Assembly (NCBI GenBank): GCA_965261065.1
Contig: OZ253444.1
Span: forward strand, 7,316,001 to 7,380,000
Source: JAKZVK01 sp965261065
Lineage (GTDB): Bacteria; Acidobacteriota; Terriglobia; Bryobacterales; UBA6623
Length of the DNA stretch: 64,000 nt
Reading direction: 5' to 3'
Below are positions 26,028 through 35,549 of the stretch, one piece after another (within the stretch, counting starts at the first letter, position 1; each line of letters begins with the position of its first letter). The notes below the pieces were generated by a model, which saw nothing but the letters and a program-made list of their open reading frames with translations, did no database searches and was not told the DNA's origin. Made by a program: the position numbers and the translations under genes.

Positions 26028-29000
26028 TCAGTTCACATACAAGAACTCGCTGGTGTTGAACAATCCCCAGCACAAGCTCGTCAAGCCTTGCTCCAGAACC
26101 AGCCCTTCGCTCCACGCCACTTCCTCCTGCCTCGGAGCGCGGCCCAGACTGAGCTGGAAGGCCCGACGAATCCTCTCGCCCGCGTCTTCGCCCGCCTCGC
26201 GCTTTACGCGGTCGGCAAAAGCCTTGGCCTGCCGCGTCACGAACCCATTGTTCATCAAGCTCAGCGCCTGCAGAGCGGTTGTCGTTACGATGCGCTTCGG
26301 CGCTTTGACCGACGGGTTAGGGCAGTCGAGCGAATCGAGCAAGGGGCTCGACGCCGAACTGACGTGCATTCGATAGACCGTCCGCCGATTGAAGTCAGGC
26401 TCGTTGGAGTCGGCCGGCGTATAGATCTCGAGCGAGCCTTGACGCTCGGTTGTGAACGGGCGGAAGCTCGGGCCGCCGATCGTCTCGTTCATCAAGCCGC
26501 TAACGGAAAGCATCGCGTCCCGAACCGCTTCGCCCTCGAGCCTACGCGGTGAATATCGCCACAGGAACCGGTTGTCGGCATCTTTGGCGACCGCGCCAGC
26601 GCGCCAATCCGAAGACTGCCGGTACGTCTCCGACATCATGATCAACTTGTGCAGCTTCTTGACGCTCCATCCGCCGCGGATGAACTCCGTCGCCAGCCAG
26701 TCGAGCAGCGCCGGATGAGTCGGCAGCCCCCCGTTGAACCCAAGGTCGTTCGGATTCTCCACAAAGCCTCGTCCGAAATGGTAGTGCCACACGCGATTGG
26801 TCATGACTCGGGCGAACAGCGGATTCTCGGGACTCGCCACCCATCTTGCTAACCGCAGACGGCGATCGGCCTCGGGAGCGTCGGCCTCAAGACCGAATTC
26901 CGGCGAAAGACCGTTCACGCACGATAAGGCGCCGGCCGCGACCGGTTCGCCCTTCTGGTTGACGTCGCCGCGCGCCAGCAGATACGTCGGCTCCGGCGGC
27001 TTGACCTCCGCGGCAAACACTTGCTCCGGCTCGGGGATGGCCTTGATCTGTTCTTTCAACTCGCGTAGCTCGGCACGCAACTCGACCGCTCGCGATTGAT
27101 CGGAGGCAGCCATGCCGGCGACCAACTCAGCCGCCGTGAAGTTAGCGACGCCGGCTCGGTAGGAAGCCTCGACCTGTTCGGTGGTCAGAGCCGTTGCGTA
27201 GAGGCGCGCTTCTTCAAGTTCGAATGCCTTCGAAGCCGAGAGTGACACGACAGCTTCATCGGCAAGGTAGGTCTGCAGGTGGGTCGCCTTGATCGCGAGA
27301 TCGGGAGTGTGGGCTTCGCCGTAGGGCTTGCCGTTGCGATACAGGCGGATGCTATGGTCGCTTGCGTACGCGATGGCGATGTGGATGAGCTGCCCCTGCG
27401 CCGTCTCTTCCGGCGGTCCTTGCACGTTGGCATCTCGGAACCGGGCGGTGCTTGTGTTTTGCCACTGGCGGTCGTCACCCCCGGCGTACCGGATGCCGTC
27501 CATCGCGGCACCGCGATAGCCCTCGGTGTTGGCGATGCTCAGCACGGAGGCCAGCTTATCGAGGGACTTACGCACCCAGACCCAGGCTTCGAGGGTTTTC
27601 TCCCGAACATCGTGCGGCAGCTTCCCGGTTTCAAGGGTGACCGACTCGGCATCACCCGCGGGCCGCAAGCGGCCCTCGGCCAGCTCGGCCTTATCCGGCA
27701 TCCGGGCATGCAGCGGTCCCTTCCAGTCGCGGCTGTTGAGGTCGAAGGTCCACTGCGCAATCGGGGTTGGGGGCGATACGGTCTCGGATTGGGCTGGCCG
27801 AACCGCTGTGCGTTCTCGCACGGGGATCTCCAGCGCCGCAAGCTCGACCTCGATCTCCTCAACGCGTTGCTCCAACGGCTCGGTTCGGTCTCGGCGGGCT
27901 CGCTGCTCGGCCGGCGTAAGTAGCTCCCGTTCGCCCTGCCACACTCCTTCGAAGGCGGCCTTGAAGCGGTAGTACTCGCGCTGTGGGATCGGATCGAACT
28001 TGTGATCGTGGCAACGGGCGCAGTTGACGGTGAGCCCGAGAAAAGTCTGCGACACCGTGCCGACCATCTCCTCCAGTTGATCCTGGCGCACGGTCTCCCT
28101 CTGCGTGGCCACGGCCGAGGTAAGCCCGACGACGTCCGTGGGTCCAGCGACCAGAAATCCCGTGGCGGCAATGCTGCCGTGGGTTACCGGCGGCAGCAGG
28201 TCCCCGGCGATCTGCTCTTGCGCAAACCGCACGTACGGCTTGTCGTCGTTGAAGCTTCGAATCACGTAGTCGCGATAGGGCCAGGCGTTCTCGCGCAGCC
28301 AGTCGCGCTCAAAGCCTTCACTCTCGGCGAAGCGAGCGACGTCAAGCCAATGGCGCCCCCAGCGCTCGCCGTATCGGGGCGAAGCCAAGAGCCGATCGAC
28401 AAGCCTTTCGTAAGCATCGGGCGCAGGGTCGGCGAGAAAGGCCTCTATCTCTTCGGGCGTGGGCGGCAGCCCGATCAGGTCGAAAGTTGCTCGGCGAAGG
28501 AGAGTACGCCGATCGGCCGGCGGGCCAGGGTGCAGACCCTCTTCCGCCATGCGTGCGTGGACAAGACGGTCGATGGGCGAGTGCCGCCAGCGCTCAGGGA
28601 GTCGATCGGGCACCGCAGGCAGAGAGTCTGCGATGGGCTTGAAAGCCCACCACGTTGCGTCCGGACGCCGCGGGGCGTCTACCTCGAGCCGTCGATTCCA
28701 CGAAGCGCCGTCCGTGATCCAAGCACGGAAGACTTCGCGTAGCCGTGGCTGCAACGGATTGCCGAGCGGCATTTCGCCGGCTGAGACGCGCTTCCATAGC
28801 AGGCTCTTCCCAGGATCACCGGGCGCAAGCGCAGGTCCCTTCGTGCCGCCGCGCAGAGCGCCCGCCAGCGTCGACAAATCCAGCCCGGACGCGGTCTGCG
28901 TCGGGCCATGACAGGGTAGGCAGTGCTTTGCAATCAGGCCGGTCGCGGCCGTCTCAAGATCCGGCCCGCCGGCTTGCGGCGCCGCAACCGAGCCGGCGGC

Positions 29001-29051
29001 CGTGAAGCACGCGATCACAAGCCAAGCTGGGGTGGGTGTTCTCGCCATCAT
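26028..29051 (-). CDS. Secreted cytochrome-c-like / DUF1549 / LamG-like / DUF1553 protein
   Basis: 1007 aa. Signal peptide (WLVIACFTAAGSVAAPQA), PSCyt1 domain with haem motif CLPCH near residue 45, DUF1549 (SPIDRLVHARMAEEGL to CARCHDHKFDPIPQ). A central insertion follows (about residues 425-640) that looks like a concanavalin-A/LamG laminin-G sandwich (LEAWVWVRKSLDKLASVLS, IAYASDHSIRLYRNG), then DUF1553 to the end (NPLFARVMTNRVWHYHFGRG). The LamG-like insert is absent from the first copy and suggests carbohydrate or surface binding. It is the first gene of a two-gene unit with the DUF1501 gene. Confidence 0.84.
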   Translation of the reverse strand: MMARTPTPAWLVIACFTAAGSVAAPQAGGPDLETAATGLIAKHCLPCHGPTQTASGLDLSTLAGALRGGTKGPALAPGDPGKSLLWKRVSAGEMPLGNPLQPRLREVFRAWITDGASWNRRLEVDAPRRPDATWWAFKPIADSLPAVPDRLPERWRHSPIDRLVHARMAEEGLHPGPPADRRTLLRRATFDLIGLPPTPEEIEAFLADPAPDAYERLVDRLLASPRYGERWGRHWLDVARFAESEGFERDWLRENAWPYRDYVIRSFNDDKPYVRFAQEQIAGDLLPPVTHGSIAATGFLVAGPTDVVGLTSAVATQRETVRQDQLEEMVGTVSQTFLGLTVNCARCHDHKFDPIPQREYYRFKAAFEGVWQGERELLTPAEQRARRDRTEPLEQRVEEIEVELAALEIPVRERTAVRPAQSETVSPPTPIAQWTFDLNSRDWKGPLHARMPDKAELAEGRLRPAGDAESVTLETGKLPHDVREKTLEAWVWVRKSLDKLASVLSIANTEGYRGAAMDGIRYAGGDDRQWQNTSTARFRDANVQGPPEETAQGQLIHIAIAYASDHSIRLYRNGKPYGEAHTPDLAIKATHLQTYLADEAVVSLSASKAFELEEARLYATALTTEQVEASYRAGVANFTAAELVAGMAASDQSRAVELRAELRELKEQIKAIPEPEQVFAAEVKPPEPTYLLARGDVNQKGEPVAAGALSCVNGLSPEFGLEADAPEADRRLRLARWVASPENPLFARVMTNRVWHYHFGRGFVENPNDLGFNGGLPTHPALLDWLATEFIRGGWSVKKLHKLIMMSETYRQSSDWRAGAVAKDADNRFLWRYSPRRLEGEAVRDAMLSVSGLMNETIGGPSFRPFTTERQGSLEIYTPADSNEPDFNRRTVYRMHVSSASSPLLDSLDCPNPSVKAPKRIVTTTALQALSLMNNGFVTRQAKAFADRVKREAGEDAGERIRRAFQLSLGRAPRQEEVAWSEGLVLEQGLTSLCWGLFNTSEFLYVN

Positions 29052-29296
29052 CCGTGAATCTTGCAGGGATTGTACTTCATTGCATCGTTACGCCGAGCCT
29101 ATCCTCCGACCACTGGGGTACGAGGTGAACCGGGGAGCGCCGTCTAACTTGCGGTCGCTCAATCCCTCGAGCATCGCGCCCCGCACTCGCGCTCGGGGTT
29201 CTGTTCGCGCGGGCCCGACGCACTGAGTCCACGGTCTACCCTTGGGCTGAACTCAGAACTGTAAACGTACGAGCCGTCGCGACAGAGCGTCAAGGG

Positions 29297-29929
29297 TCAG
29301 CGGAACCACACCAGAGCGCAGTAGCGGCGTCCGCGCTCCAGCTTGCTGACGCCGTGCAGCAGGTCGGAACGAAAAGCCGCCAGGAGTCCGGCCTCGCCTC
29401 GAACCGGTAGACCATGCCTCTCGGCCCCGGGGTAATCCATGAGGCCATACAACGACAGCCGGCCGCCCTCGTAGTCGCCGGTTCCCGTATCGTTGGCCGC
29501 CGTCTGGTCAGCTTCGGTATTGAGGTACAGGAGAGCCGTGATCTTGCGGCTGTGGATAATATGCGGGCGTTCGCCCTCGGCGAGCGCCGGTGCGTCGAAA
29601 TGCGGCCGAAAGTAGCCGCCCTCCTGATAAATCAAGAAGCGAGGGCGGCCGACCCGTTCGAGTGGCTGGTCGAAACGCTCCGCGAGGCGGGCTCGGAGGC
29701 TCTCAAAGCGCCGGGCCAGCCAGTCGAACTCGTCATCTTCGCCGGAGACTTCAATGGCCTTGCGCGAGTCTTCATCCACGACGCCCGCTGGAGTCTCCGG
29801 CGAATAGACCACCGCCGGGTGGCTCTCTCGCAAGTCGATCGCGGCGCACAATCTCTTACACTCGACGGAGGTTAAGAAGCCCGGGTGCACGTAGACGCCG
29901 AGCTGATCGAGGATTCGGTGCGGCGTCAT
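29297..29929 (-). CDS. Fe(II)/2-oxoglutarate-dependent oxygenase, prolyl 4-hydroxylase type
   Basis: 210-aa double-stranded beta-helix dioxygenase. The iron triad is visible as HFD in GYFRPHFDAP and a distal His in RSDLLHGVSKLERGRRYCALVWF. The Arg-containing tail of that motif should hold 2-oxoglutarate. Its length matches single-domain P4H-like enzymes. The substrate cannot be told. It stands alone on the minus strand, with 245 bp to the DUF1553 gene start downstream and the ISKra4 copy 2 upstream (142 bp), so the IS may affect its promoter. Confidence 0.85.
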   Translation of the reverse strand: MTPHRILDQLGVYVHPGFLTSVECKRLCAAIDLRESHPAVVYSPETPAGVVDEDSRKAIEVSGEDDEFDWLARRFESLRARLAERFDQPLERVGRPRFLIYQEGGYFRPHFDAPALAEGERPHIIHSRKITALLYLNTEADQTAANDTGTGDYEGGRLSLYGLMDYPGAERHGLPVRGEAGLLAAFRSDLLHGVSKLERGRRYCALVWFR

Positions 29930-30095
29930 GATCGGATGGGCTTCGAAGAGGGCCCGCTGAGTGGCCGGCTCCTACCATAGCACTCCCGAGCCTTCCAACA
30001 ATACACGAACCGCTCGACGTGCCGAGGCGCGAGAAGCCGCGAAGGTCAAAGAGGACGCGCCGACGCGCTGCGGGTGTGCGACAAATTTGTGAGGC

Positions 30096-31385
30096 TCAGG
30101 CCGCGCGAGCGCGATTCTCCCAGTAGTCGTCGAAGCGGTTGCTGAGCCGTGCGCAACGCAAAGCCGTGATAGCGTTCGCGCCGCGCACGCTCCAGAACAT
30201 GCCCGAGCGCTTCAACCGACTCGCAATGACGGTGCGGCAACCCGCCTCGATCACGCCTGAGCCCACAAACAAGCCCTGCCGGCGAAACTCGCCGTAACGC
30301 ATGCGCTCCGCATGGCGCTGGAAGTAGTCCGCCTCCAGCGCCAGCGGATGCGCCAACTCCGGGTCGTCGGTTTCGATCTCGCGCAGCGCAGTGACGAGTT
30401 GCTCGATGCGCCCCGCGTCGAGCTTTTTCTGCATGCGCCGCGCCCAACCGCGGAGGCGCTTTTGTTGTTGGGGAAACAGCTTCGACGCCAGCTCCCACAG
30501 ATGTTCGCGAGCGTGATACAAGTCGACGATCTCGATCGCGCCGGGAAAGTATTCGTGCGAAAGATTCCAGATCCAGCCCGCACCGTCGCCAAGCACGACC
30601 TTCTTGCGCGCCCGACTCCAACCCCGTCGCCAAGCCTCGCTGTAAATGCGGCGTCCGAAGGCGGCGGCGTCCTCGATCGCGCCGGTGTAGCTGGTCGAGT
30701 CTTCGTCGCGCACGGGACGGCCTTGTTCGTCGCAGCTTGTTTGCGTGAACACACAGCCGAGCTTGACCTCGCGCGTGCCGGCCGGGCCGCCGTCCTTACC
30801 CTTGCGGCCGGCCGTCTCGGCGGCGGTGACCGGTACGCCCGTGCCGTCCATCTCGATGTAGAGAATCGGAGTTTCAGGTCCTGACATCGCAGGAAGCTCC
30901 AGCGGTACGGCGCGCGCGATCGCGGCTTGTTCTTCGCTGGCGACATCTTCGCCGATCGCCTCGGCTTCGCGCTCGACAGCCTTGGCGGTCAGCCGCACTC
31001 CGGCCAACTCGTCGAGCAACGCGCGACCGCGATCGAACGACGTCTCGGAGCCGACCAGCGCCGTCATGCGGCGCACGCCTGGCGAATACTGCGTCGCTTT
31101 GACGGCCAGCTCTTGGTCGTGCGGCGCGAAGCCTTTGCCGCAGCGGCTGCAGTGATAGTACGGCCGTTCGACGACGACCTCGCCCAGCATCGTGACGAGC
31201 TTCTTCGGCCGCCGACCGGCGTAGCGCGCTGGCGAGCCGCAGGCGCAGGGCTGCTGCGATTCGCCGGCCGCGTCTTCGTTCAACAGCGTCTCGAGCAAGA
31301 CAGCGCCGGCTTGATGCAGCGCGTCGCGCGTCGCCTGTTCGACGGCTTCGAGGTCGAGCGACCCGCGCTTGCGCCTCTCACACAA
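30096..31385 (-). CDS. ISKra4 transposase, catalytic frame
   Basis: 429 aa, matching copy 1 except that it keeps the 22 residues after MDGT (including GVPVTAAETAGRKGKDGGP). That stretch follows the first catalytic Asp. TTG at 31385 is only the formal start; the frame is open upstream to an A7 run (T7 at about 31445-31451 on the plus strand). Expression is probably as a slippage fusion with the N-terminal frame. Confidence 0.88.
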   Translation of the reverse strand: MCERRKRGSLDLEAVEQATRDALHQAGAVLLETLLNEDAAGESQQPCACGSPARYAGRRPKKLVTMLGEVVVERPYYHCSRCGKGFAPHDQELAVKATQYSPGVRRMTALVGSETSFDRGRALLDELAGVRLTAKAVEREAEAIGEDVASEEQAAIARAVPLELPAMSGPETPILYIEMDGTGVPVTAAETAGRKGKDGGPAGTREVKLGCVFTQTSCDEQGRPVRDEDSTSYTGAIEDAAAFGRRIYSEAWRRGWSRARKKVVLGDGAGWIWNLSHEYFPGAIEIVDLYHAREHLWELASKLFPQQQKRLRGWARRMQKKLDAGRIEQLVTALREIETDDPELAHPLALEADYFQRHAERMRYGEFRRQGLFVGSGVIEAGCRTVIASRLKRSGMFWSVRGANAITALRCARLSNRFDDYWENRARAA

Positions 31386-31809
31386 GACGACCCGTAGCAG
31401 CCTCCCTACTTCTACGGCGACTTCTTGCTGGATCGCCTCGGCCGTTTTTTTCCTGCGGACTCAGCTCGGCGTCCTCGGCGACGGGGCGCAAGCGGCAGAT
31501 CTGTTCGTTGACTTCGAGCAGTTGTCGGCTCAGCTCCCGGAAGCGGTGAAAAGCCTCAACTTCGCGTTGCGCTTTGCGCCGCTGGGCGGGCGAGGAAAAG
31601 GTCTCACTCACGATCTTGCCGTTGACCTTCCTGGTCAGGCGGTAGTTCGGGCCATGAGCGGGCTGGCCGGGCTGATGGCAGCGGCAGGACGGTTTGCCGC
31701 AGCGGCCGCTGACAGCGCTGATGGATCCGCTGCGGAAGTCTCCTAGATCGAGAATCCGAGCGAGAATGGCCTTTCGTTGACGTTCGAGCGCGACGAGAGA
31801 TTCGGGCAT
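31378..31809 (-). CDS. ISKra4 transposase, N-terminal frame
   Basis: 143 aa, same as copy 1 apart from LTRKV for LARKV. It has an AGGAGG-type site before the ATG, the GKPSCRC motif, and the A7 run near its 3' end preserved at the same place, which argues that the slip site is used. Confidence 0.82.
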   Translation of the reverse strand: MPESLVALERQRKAILARILDLGDFRSGSISAVSGRCGKPSCRCHQPGQPAHGPNYRLTRKVNGKIVSETFSSPAQRRKAQREVEAFHRFRELSRQLLEVNEQICRLRPVAEDAELSPQEKNGRGDPARSRRRSREAATGRLV

Positions 31810-31981
31810 AGTACGCCTCCTTTCCTAACGTATCACTACGTAAGGATTAGCACGCAAAAAAGGGGACCCCGCAAATCATCACTTTCTTGTCGCGCACCCA
31901 CGCGCTGCCCGTCCTACCATCGTCTGCCCGCCAGGTGTTAGCATCGTCTCAGGCGGCCCCACCCTGCCCGCCGGCGACATC

Positions 31982-32497
31982 TTGCGCCTGCCTTCCCACG
32001 GGTCCATCGCGCCCGACTTCACTCTCCGCGATGCGGCGGGCCGGCCTCACGGGCTGAGCGACGCTCTCCATCGTGGGCCGGTGTTTCTCAGTTTCTTCAA
32101 GATCTCGTGTACGACGTGCCAGTACTCGCTGGGCTTCCTCCATCGCCTGTACCGCGAGTTCTCCGGCACCGCCGCTTCGATCTGGACCGTCTCCCAAGAC
32201 ACCCCCGAACACACCAAGCTCTTTAATCAAGAGTTTGGGATCAGCCTGCCTCAACTCTTCGACGCCGAAGCCGAGGACTTCCCGGTTTCAGATGTCTACG
32301 GCATCGAGTTTGTGCCAACCACGCTTGTCATCGAGCCGTCCGCGACGATCGCCGAGAGTTGCGTCGGCTGGAGCCGCGAGGAGTTCGAGCGAATGGTATC
32401 GACACTGGCCCGGCTGGCGGGTGTCGAACAGCCATCTCCGTTCGGGCCGGGTGACACCGTCGAGGACTACCGCCCGGGCTGCCGCTCGAAGAACTGA
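31982..32497 (+). CDS. Thioredoxin-fold peroxiredoxin/TlpA-like protein
   Basis: 171 aa with AhpC/TSA fold landmarks: IAPDFTLRDAAGRPHGLSD, then FFKISCTTCQYS with a CxxC redox pair, and a cis-Pro strand FVPTTLVIEP. The CTTC pair suggests a thiol-disulfide reductase or an atypical peroxiredoxin. No signal peptide is clear. TTG at 31982 is the formal start. The frame is open further upstream but has no good start, and ISKra4 copy 2 ends only 82 bp upstream, so its 5' context may have been altered. No partner gene identifies the substrate. Confidence 0.75.
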   Translation: MRLPSHGSIAPDFTLRDAAGRPHGLSDALHRGPVFLSFFKISCTTCQYSLGFLHRLYREFSGTAASIWTVSQDTPEHTKLFNQEFGISLPQLFDAEAEDFPVSDVYGIEFVPTTLVIEPSATIAESCVGWSREEFERMVSTLARLAGVEQPSPFGPGDTVEDYRPGCRSKN

Positions 32498-32619
32498 CCC
32501 GAACGGGCACTGATCCGAACAGGCACTGATCCGAACGGCAAGTCCCACCCTAGGGACTGACGCTCGGTCGCAAGTCCGAGATAGACTGAGATTTCGCCCG
32601 CCCCCATATATCCCAACCG
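32498..32619. repeat. Short gap with tandem 16-bp repeats
   Basis: CCGAACGGGCACTGAT, CCGAACAGGCACTGAT and a partial third unit lie in a row from about 32499 to 32538, just after the stop of the thioredoxin-fold gene. The rest of the gap shows nothing recognisable. Confidence 0.55.
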
Positions 32620-33597
32620 ATGTCCCAACCGCCCGGCAACGACAGCCTACCCGAGCCCGGCCCACTCGAATCGCTGCCCACAGGCGCGGGTGTCAACCCA
32701 CCGCCCCCCGCGGGCGCATCACAACTTCGTGCCGGGATGCCGCGTTTTCGATCCGGGCTCCTGCAAGCGGTGGTGTTCTGTGTGATCACCGTTGTCTTTT
32801 GGTGGACCTTCGGCGCGATCCTTTTTTTCGTGGGGGCCGACCGCCTCTTGCTTTCGATCGTGGCGTTGTTTCTGGCCACATCGGCGTCGACGGCGCTCCT
32901 GATGATGGTGGGCCAGCGACGGCCTCTGCGCGAGTTGGGACTGTCGTTCGAGCTTGTCGCGCTCGGCGAGTTCATCGCCGGAACGGCCGGCGGCGGGCTG
33001 ACCGCCCTGTGCATCCTCGGGACGCAATGGGCCGCCGGGTGGATCATTATCGAGGAACGAGCCGCCGACGCCGCTCTTGCCGGAGACCCGGCGATCGCAA
33101 GCGTGGTTTCGATGGGCGCCGTTCCACTGCTGTTGCGGCTGTTGGCCGGCGCCGCCGGGGAAGAGTTACTGTTCCGCGGCTACGGCCTACAGCAGTTGAT
33201 TCGCGCCACCAACCCGGCGGTGGCGATCGTCGGCACCTCGGCGCTCTTCGGCCTGTTGCACGGCGGTAACCCCAACGCGTCCAACGTCGGCCTGTTCAAC
33301 ACGGCCCTTTTCGGATGTTTGTTCGGGTTCCTTCTGATGTGGCGCCGATCCCTGTGGACGCCGTTCGGCGCGCATTTTGGATGGAATTTCACGTTAGTGG
33401 CTACCGGCGCGAGCCTCAGTGGCCTTAGAATTAAGATAGTGGAATTCGCGGTCGTTCCCGTCGGGCCGACCTTGTGGACCGGTGGCGACTACGGGCCGGA
33501 GGCGAGCCTGCTGGTGACGATCGCCTTGGGCTTGGCCATGATCGTCATCATGAAGCTGCCTCGGATCTCAGATCACTCGGTGAGACTATGGGACTGA
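32620..33597 (+). CDS. CPBP-family intramembrane metalloprotease (CAAX protease/Abi-like)
   Basis: 325 aa with a Pro-rich cytoplasmic N-terminus (to about 45) followed by about eight hydrophobic segments. The catalytic motifs are clear: GEELLFRGYG (EExxxR), then FGLLHGGNPNA with His, and GAHFGWNF with the third His/Asn group. The family includes glutamic-type intramembrane proteases such as Rce1 and bacterial self-immunity proteins. The substrate is unknown. The last 10 nt overlap the next gene, so it is likely the first gene of a unit running into gap and pgk. Confidence 0.85.
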   Translation: MSQPPGNDSLPEPGPLESLPTGAGVNPPPPAGASQLRAGMPRFRSGLLQAVVFCVITVVFWWTFGAILFFVGADRLLLSIVALFLATSASTALLMMVGQRRPLRELGLSFELVALGEFIAGTAGGGLTALCILGTQWAAGWIIIEERAADAALAGDPAIASVVSMGAVPLLLRLLAGAAGEELLFRGYGLQQLIRATNPAVAIVGTSALFGLLHGGNPNASNVGLFNTALFGCLFGFLLMWRRSLWTPFGAHFGWNFTLVATGASLSGLRIKIVEFAVVPVGPTLWTGGDYGPEASLLVTIALGLAMIVIMKLPRISDHSVRLWD

Positions 33598-34436
33598 TGA
33601 CTCTCTGTTCAAAGACCGGCTCGGCCCGAACTGGGGGACGGGGTTTCGCCGTGGGGATTGCGGTTCTGCTGCTGGGCTCCGGCTTGGCCGCCAAAGAGAA
33701 GATCACCGACCAACAGCGCGCCTACTTGATTCGCGAGATGACCGCCGAGCACGGCACGGCCAAGATGGTCATCCCGCGCTCGAAGAAGGCTCTCGCCCTT
33801 CGTCCCGCGGGCGGGTACGACGAAGACCAGTGGCTTGACGCCATCGATGAGAACGGACCCGCCGCCCGCGTCGGCGACCTGGTCGAGATCACGAAGGTCG
33901 AGTTCAAGGGCAACCGGCTGGTTATCGAGTTGAACCACGGCATCAAGGGTGGACGCAAGTGGTGGCATCGCGTCCAGGTCTCGGGCACCAGCAATCGGGG
34001 AACCAACCTGGGCCAAGGGTCCAGCGTCTATGCGCCCGGTGGCACCAAGCTCGCGCTGGTGTACGAAGAAGCGATCCCGCCGCTCACGTCCGACGAAGTG
34101 AAAAAGCAACTTGAGCCCTACCTAGATTTCAACCAACGCTCGGCCACTCAGCTTTTCGTCGAGAAGCTGCCCGAGGAGTTCCAAGAGGCGGTCAAGGAAG
34201 AGCGCGTACTGGTCGGCATGGATAAGGACACCGTGCTGCTGGCCAAGGGCAAGCCCAGCAAGAAGGTCCGCGACTTCAACGACGGTATCGAGACGGAAGA
34301 TTGGATCTATGGCCTTCCGCCCGGCGACATCATCTTTGTCACCTTCGAGGACGATGAAGTCATCAAAATCAAGGAAGCCCACGCGAAGCTGGGCGGCCTG
34401 GTAAAACAAGACGTAGACCCCAACGAAGAAAAATAG
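33588..34436 (+). CDS. Exported protein of unknown function
   Basis: 282 aa. ATG 33588 overlaps the protease stop by 10 nt, and an ATG at 33597 is the alternative. A hydrophobic signal-like segment (FAVGIAVLLLGSGLAAKEK) is followed by a soluble mixed alpha/beta domain. The middle part (DQWLDAIDENGPAARVGDLVEITKVEF) resembles a small beta-barrel with an SH3-like turn. The end is acidic (DVDPNEEK). I do not recognise the family. Position between a membrane protease and gap suggests an envelope role and co-transcription, but nothing more. Confidence 0.7.
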   Translation: MGLMTLCSKTGSARTGGRGFAVGIAVLLLGSGLAAKEKITDQQRAYLIREMTAEHGTAKMVIPRSKKALALRPAGGYDEDQWLDAIDENGPAARVGDLVEITKVEFKGNRLVIELNHGIKGGRKWWHRVQVSGTSNRGTNLGQGSSVYAPGGTKLALVYEEAIPPLTSDEVKKQLEPYLDFNQRSATQLFVEKLPEEFQEAVKEERVLVGMDKDTVLLAKGKPSKKVRDFNDGIETEDWIYGLPPGDIIFVTFEDDEVIKIKEAHAKLGGLVKQDVDPNEEK

Positions 34437-34456
34437 CCCCTGGAGAAGACCCCCTC

Positions 34457-35473
34457 ATGGCGGTACGCGTAGGAATCAACGGCTTCGGCCGTATCGGGAG
34501 AAATGTATATCGGGTAGCGCTCGACCGCCCGGACGTCGAAATCGTCGCGGTGAACGATATCACCGACACGAAGACTCTGGCGCACCTGCTCAAGTACGAT
34601 TCCGTGCTGGGCAACCTCGACAACGCCGTCGCCGCAACCGATGACGGCATCACGGTCGACGGCCACAGCTTCAAGGTGTTCGTTGAGCGAGATCCGGCGC
34701 AGATCCCCTGGGGGTCGGTCGACGCCGAGGTCGTCATTGAATCGACCGGTCTATTCACCAAAGGTCCCGATGCGAAGAAACACCTCCGGGACAGCGTCAA
34801 GAAGGTGATCATCTCGGCTCCCGCCAAACAGGAAGACATTACGCTGGTGCTGGGAGTCAACGACGATCAGTACGACGCCGGCAAGCACAATGTCATCTCG
34901 AACGCCTCGTGCACGACCAACTGCTTGGCGCCCGTAGCCAAAGTGCTGCATGAAAACTTCGGCATCAGTAAGGCGACGATGACCACGGTGCACAGCTATA
35001 CCAACGATCAGCGCACGCTCGACCTGGCTCATTCCGATCTCCGGCGGGCCCGCGCCGCCGCCTTGAACATGATCCCCACGCATACCGGCGCCGCCACGGC
35101 CATTGGTCTGGTGATGCCCGACCTCAAGGGCAAATGCGACGGATTCGCCATCCGCGTGCCGACACCGAACGTGTCCGTCGTCGACCTCGTTGCCGTTCTC
35201 GACAAGCCGACCACGGTTGAGGAAGTGAACGCCAAGCTCAAAGCAGCGGCCGAAGGCCCGCTCAAAGGGATTCTGGGCTACACCGAAGAGCCCCTGGTGT
35301 CGAGCGACTTCATGCACGATGCCCGTTCGTCGATCGTCGACGCGTCGATGACCCGCGTGATGGGCGGCGACATGGTCAAGGTGCTCGCCTGGTACGACAA
35401 CGAGTGGGGATACTCGAGCCGCCTCGTCGACCTGATCAGCCGAGTTGCCTCAAACGGCGCCGGCCGACCGTAG
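34457..35473 (+). CDS. gap: Glyceraldehyde-3-phosphate dehydrogenase
   Basis: 338-aa type I GAPDH. Rossmann motif GINGFGRIGR at residues 6-15, active-site NASCTTNCLAP with catalytic Cys152, partner His in TTVHSYTNDQ, and the C-terminal WYDNEWGYSSRLVDL. Oxidises glyceraldehyde-3-phosphate to 1,3-bisphosphoglycerate in glycolysis and works in reverse in gluconeogenesis. Asp33 in VAVNDITD suggests NAD preference. It is 20 nt after the unknown exported protein and 76 nt before pgk, the enzyme of the next step. Confidence 0.97.
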   Translation: MAVRVGINGFGRIGRNVYRVALDRPDVEIVAVNDITDTKTLAHLLKYDSVLGNLDNAVAATDDGITVDGHSFKVFVERDPAQIPWGSVDAEVVIESTGLFTKGPDAKKHLRDSVKKVIISAPAKQEDITLVLGVNDDQYDAGKHNVISNASCTTNCLAPVAKVLHENFGISKATMTTVHSYTNDQRTLDLAHSDLRRARAAALNMIPTHTGAATAIGLVMPDLKGKCDGFAIRVPTPNVSVVDLVAVLDKPTTVEEVNAKLKAAAEGPLKGILGYTEEPLVSSDFMHDARSSIVDASMTRVMGGDMVKVLAWYDNEWGYSSRLVDLISRVASNGAGRP

Positions 35474-35549
35474 CGATCGGCAGGGGCGGTCCGCTGGCGG
35501 TCCCGAAGGGCGCAACGGGCGACGTCCCGCGCTTCCTGCTTCAACATCC

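Larger units (their letters stand above)
30072..31899 (-). mobile_element. ISKra4-family insertion sequence, copy 2 (full length)
   Basis: 1828 bp. Inverted ends GGGTGTGCGACAA / GGGTGCGCGACAA. A 9-bp target duplication ACGCGCTGC is at 30063-30071 and 31900-31908. It is the intact reference for copy 1. Confidence 0.94.
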
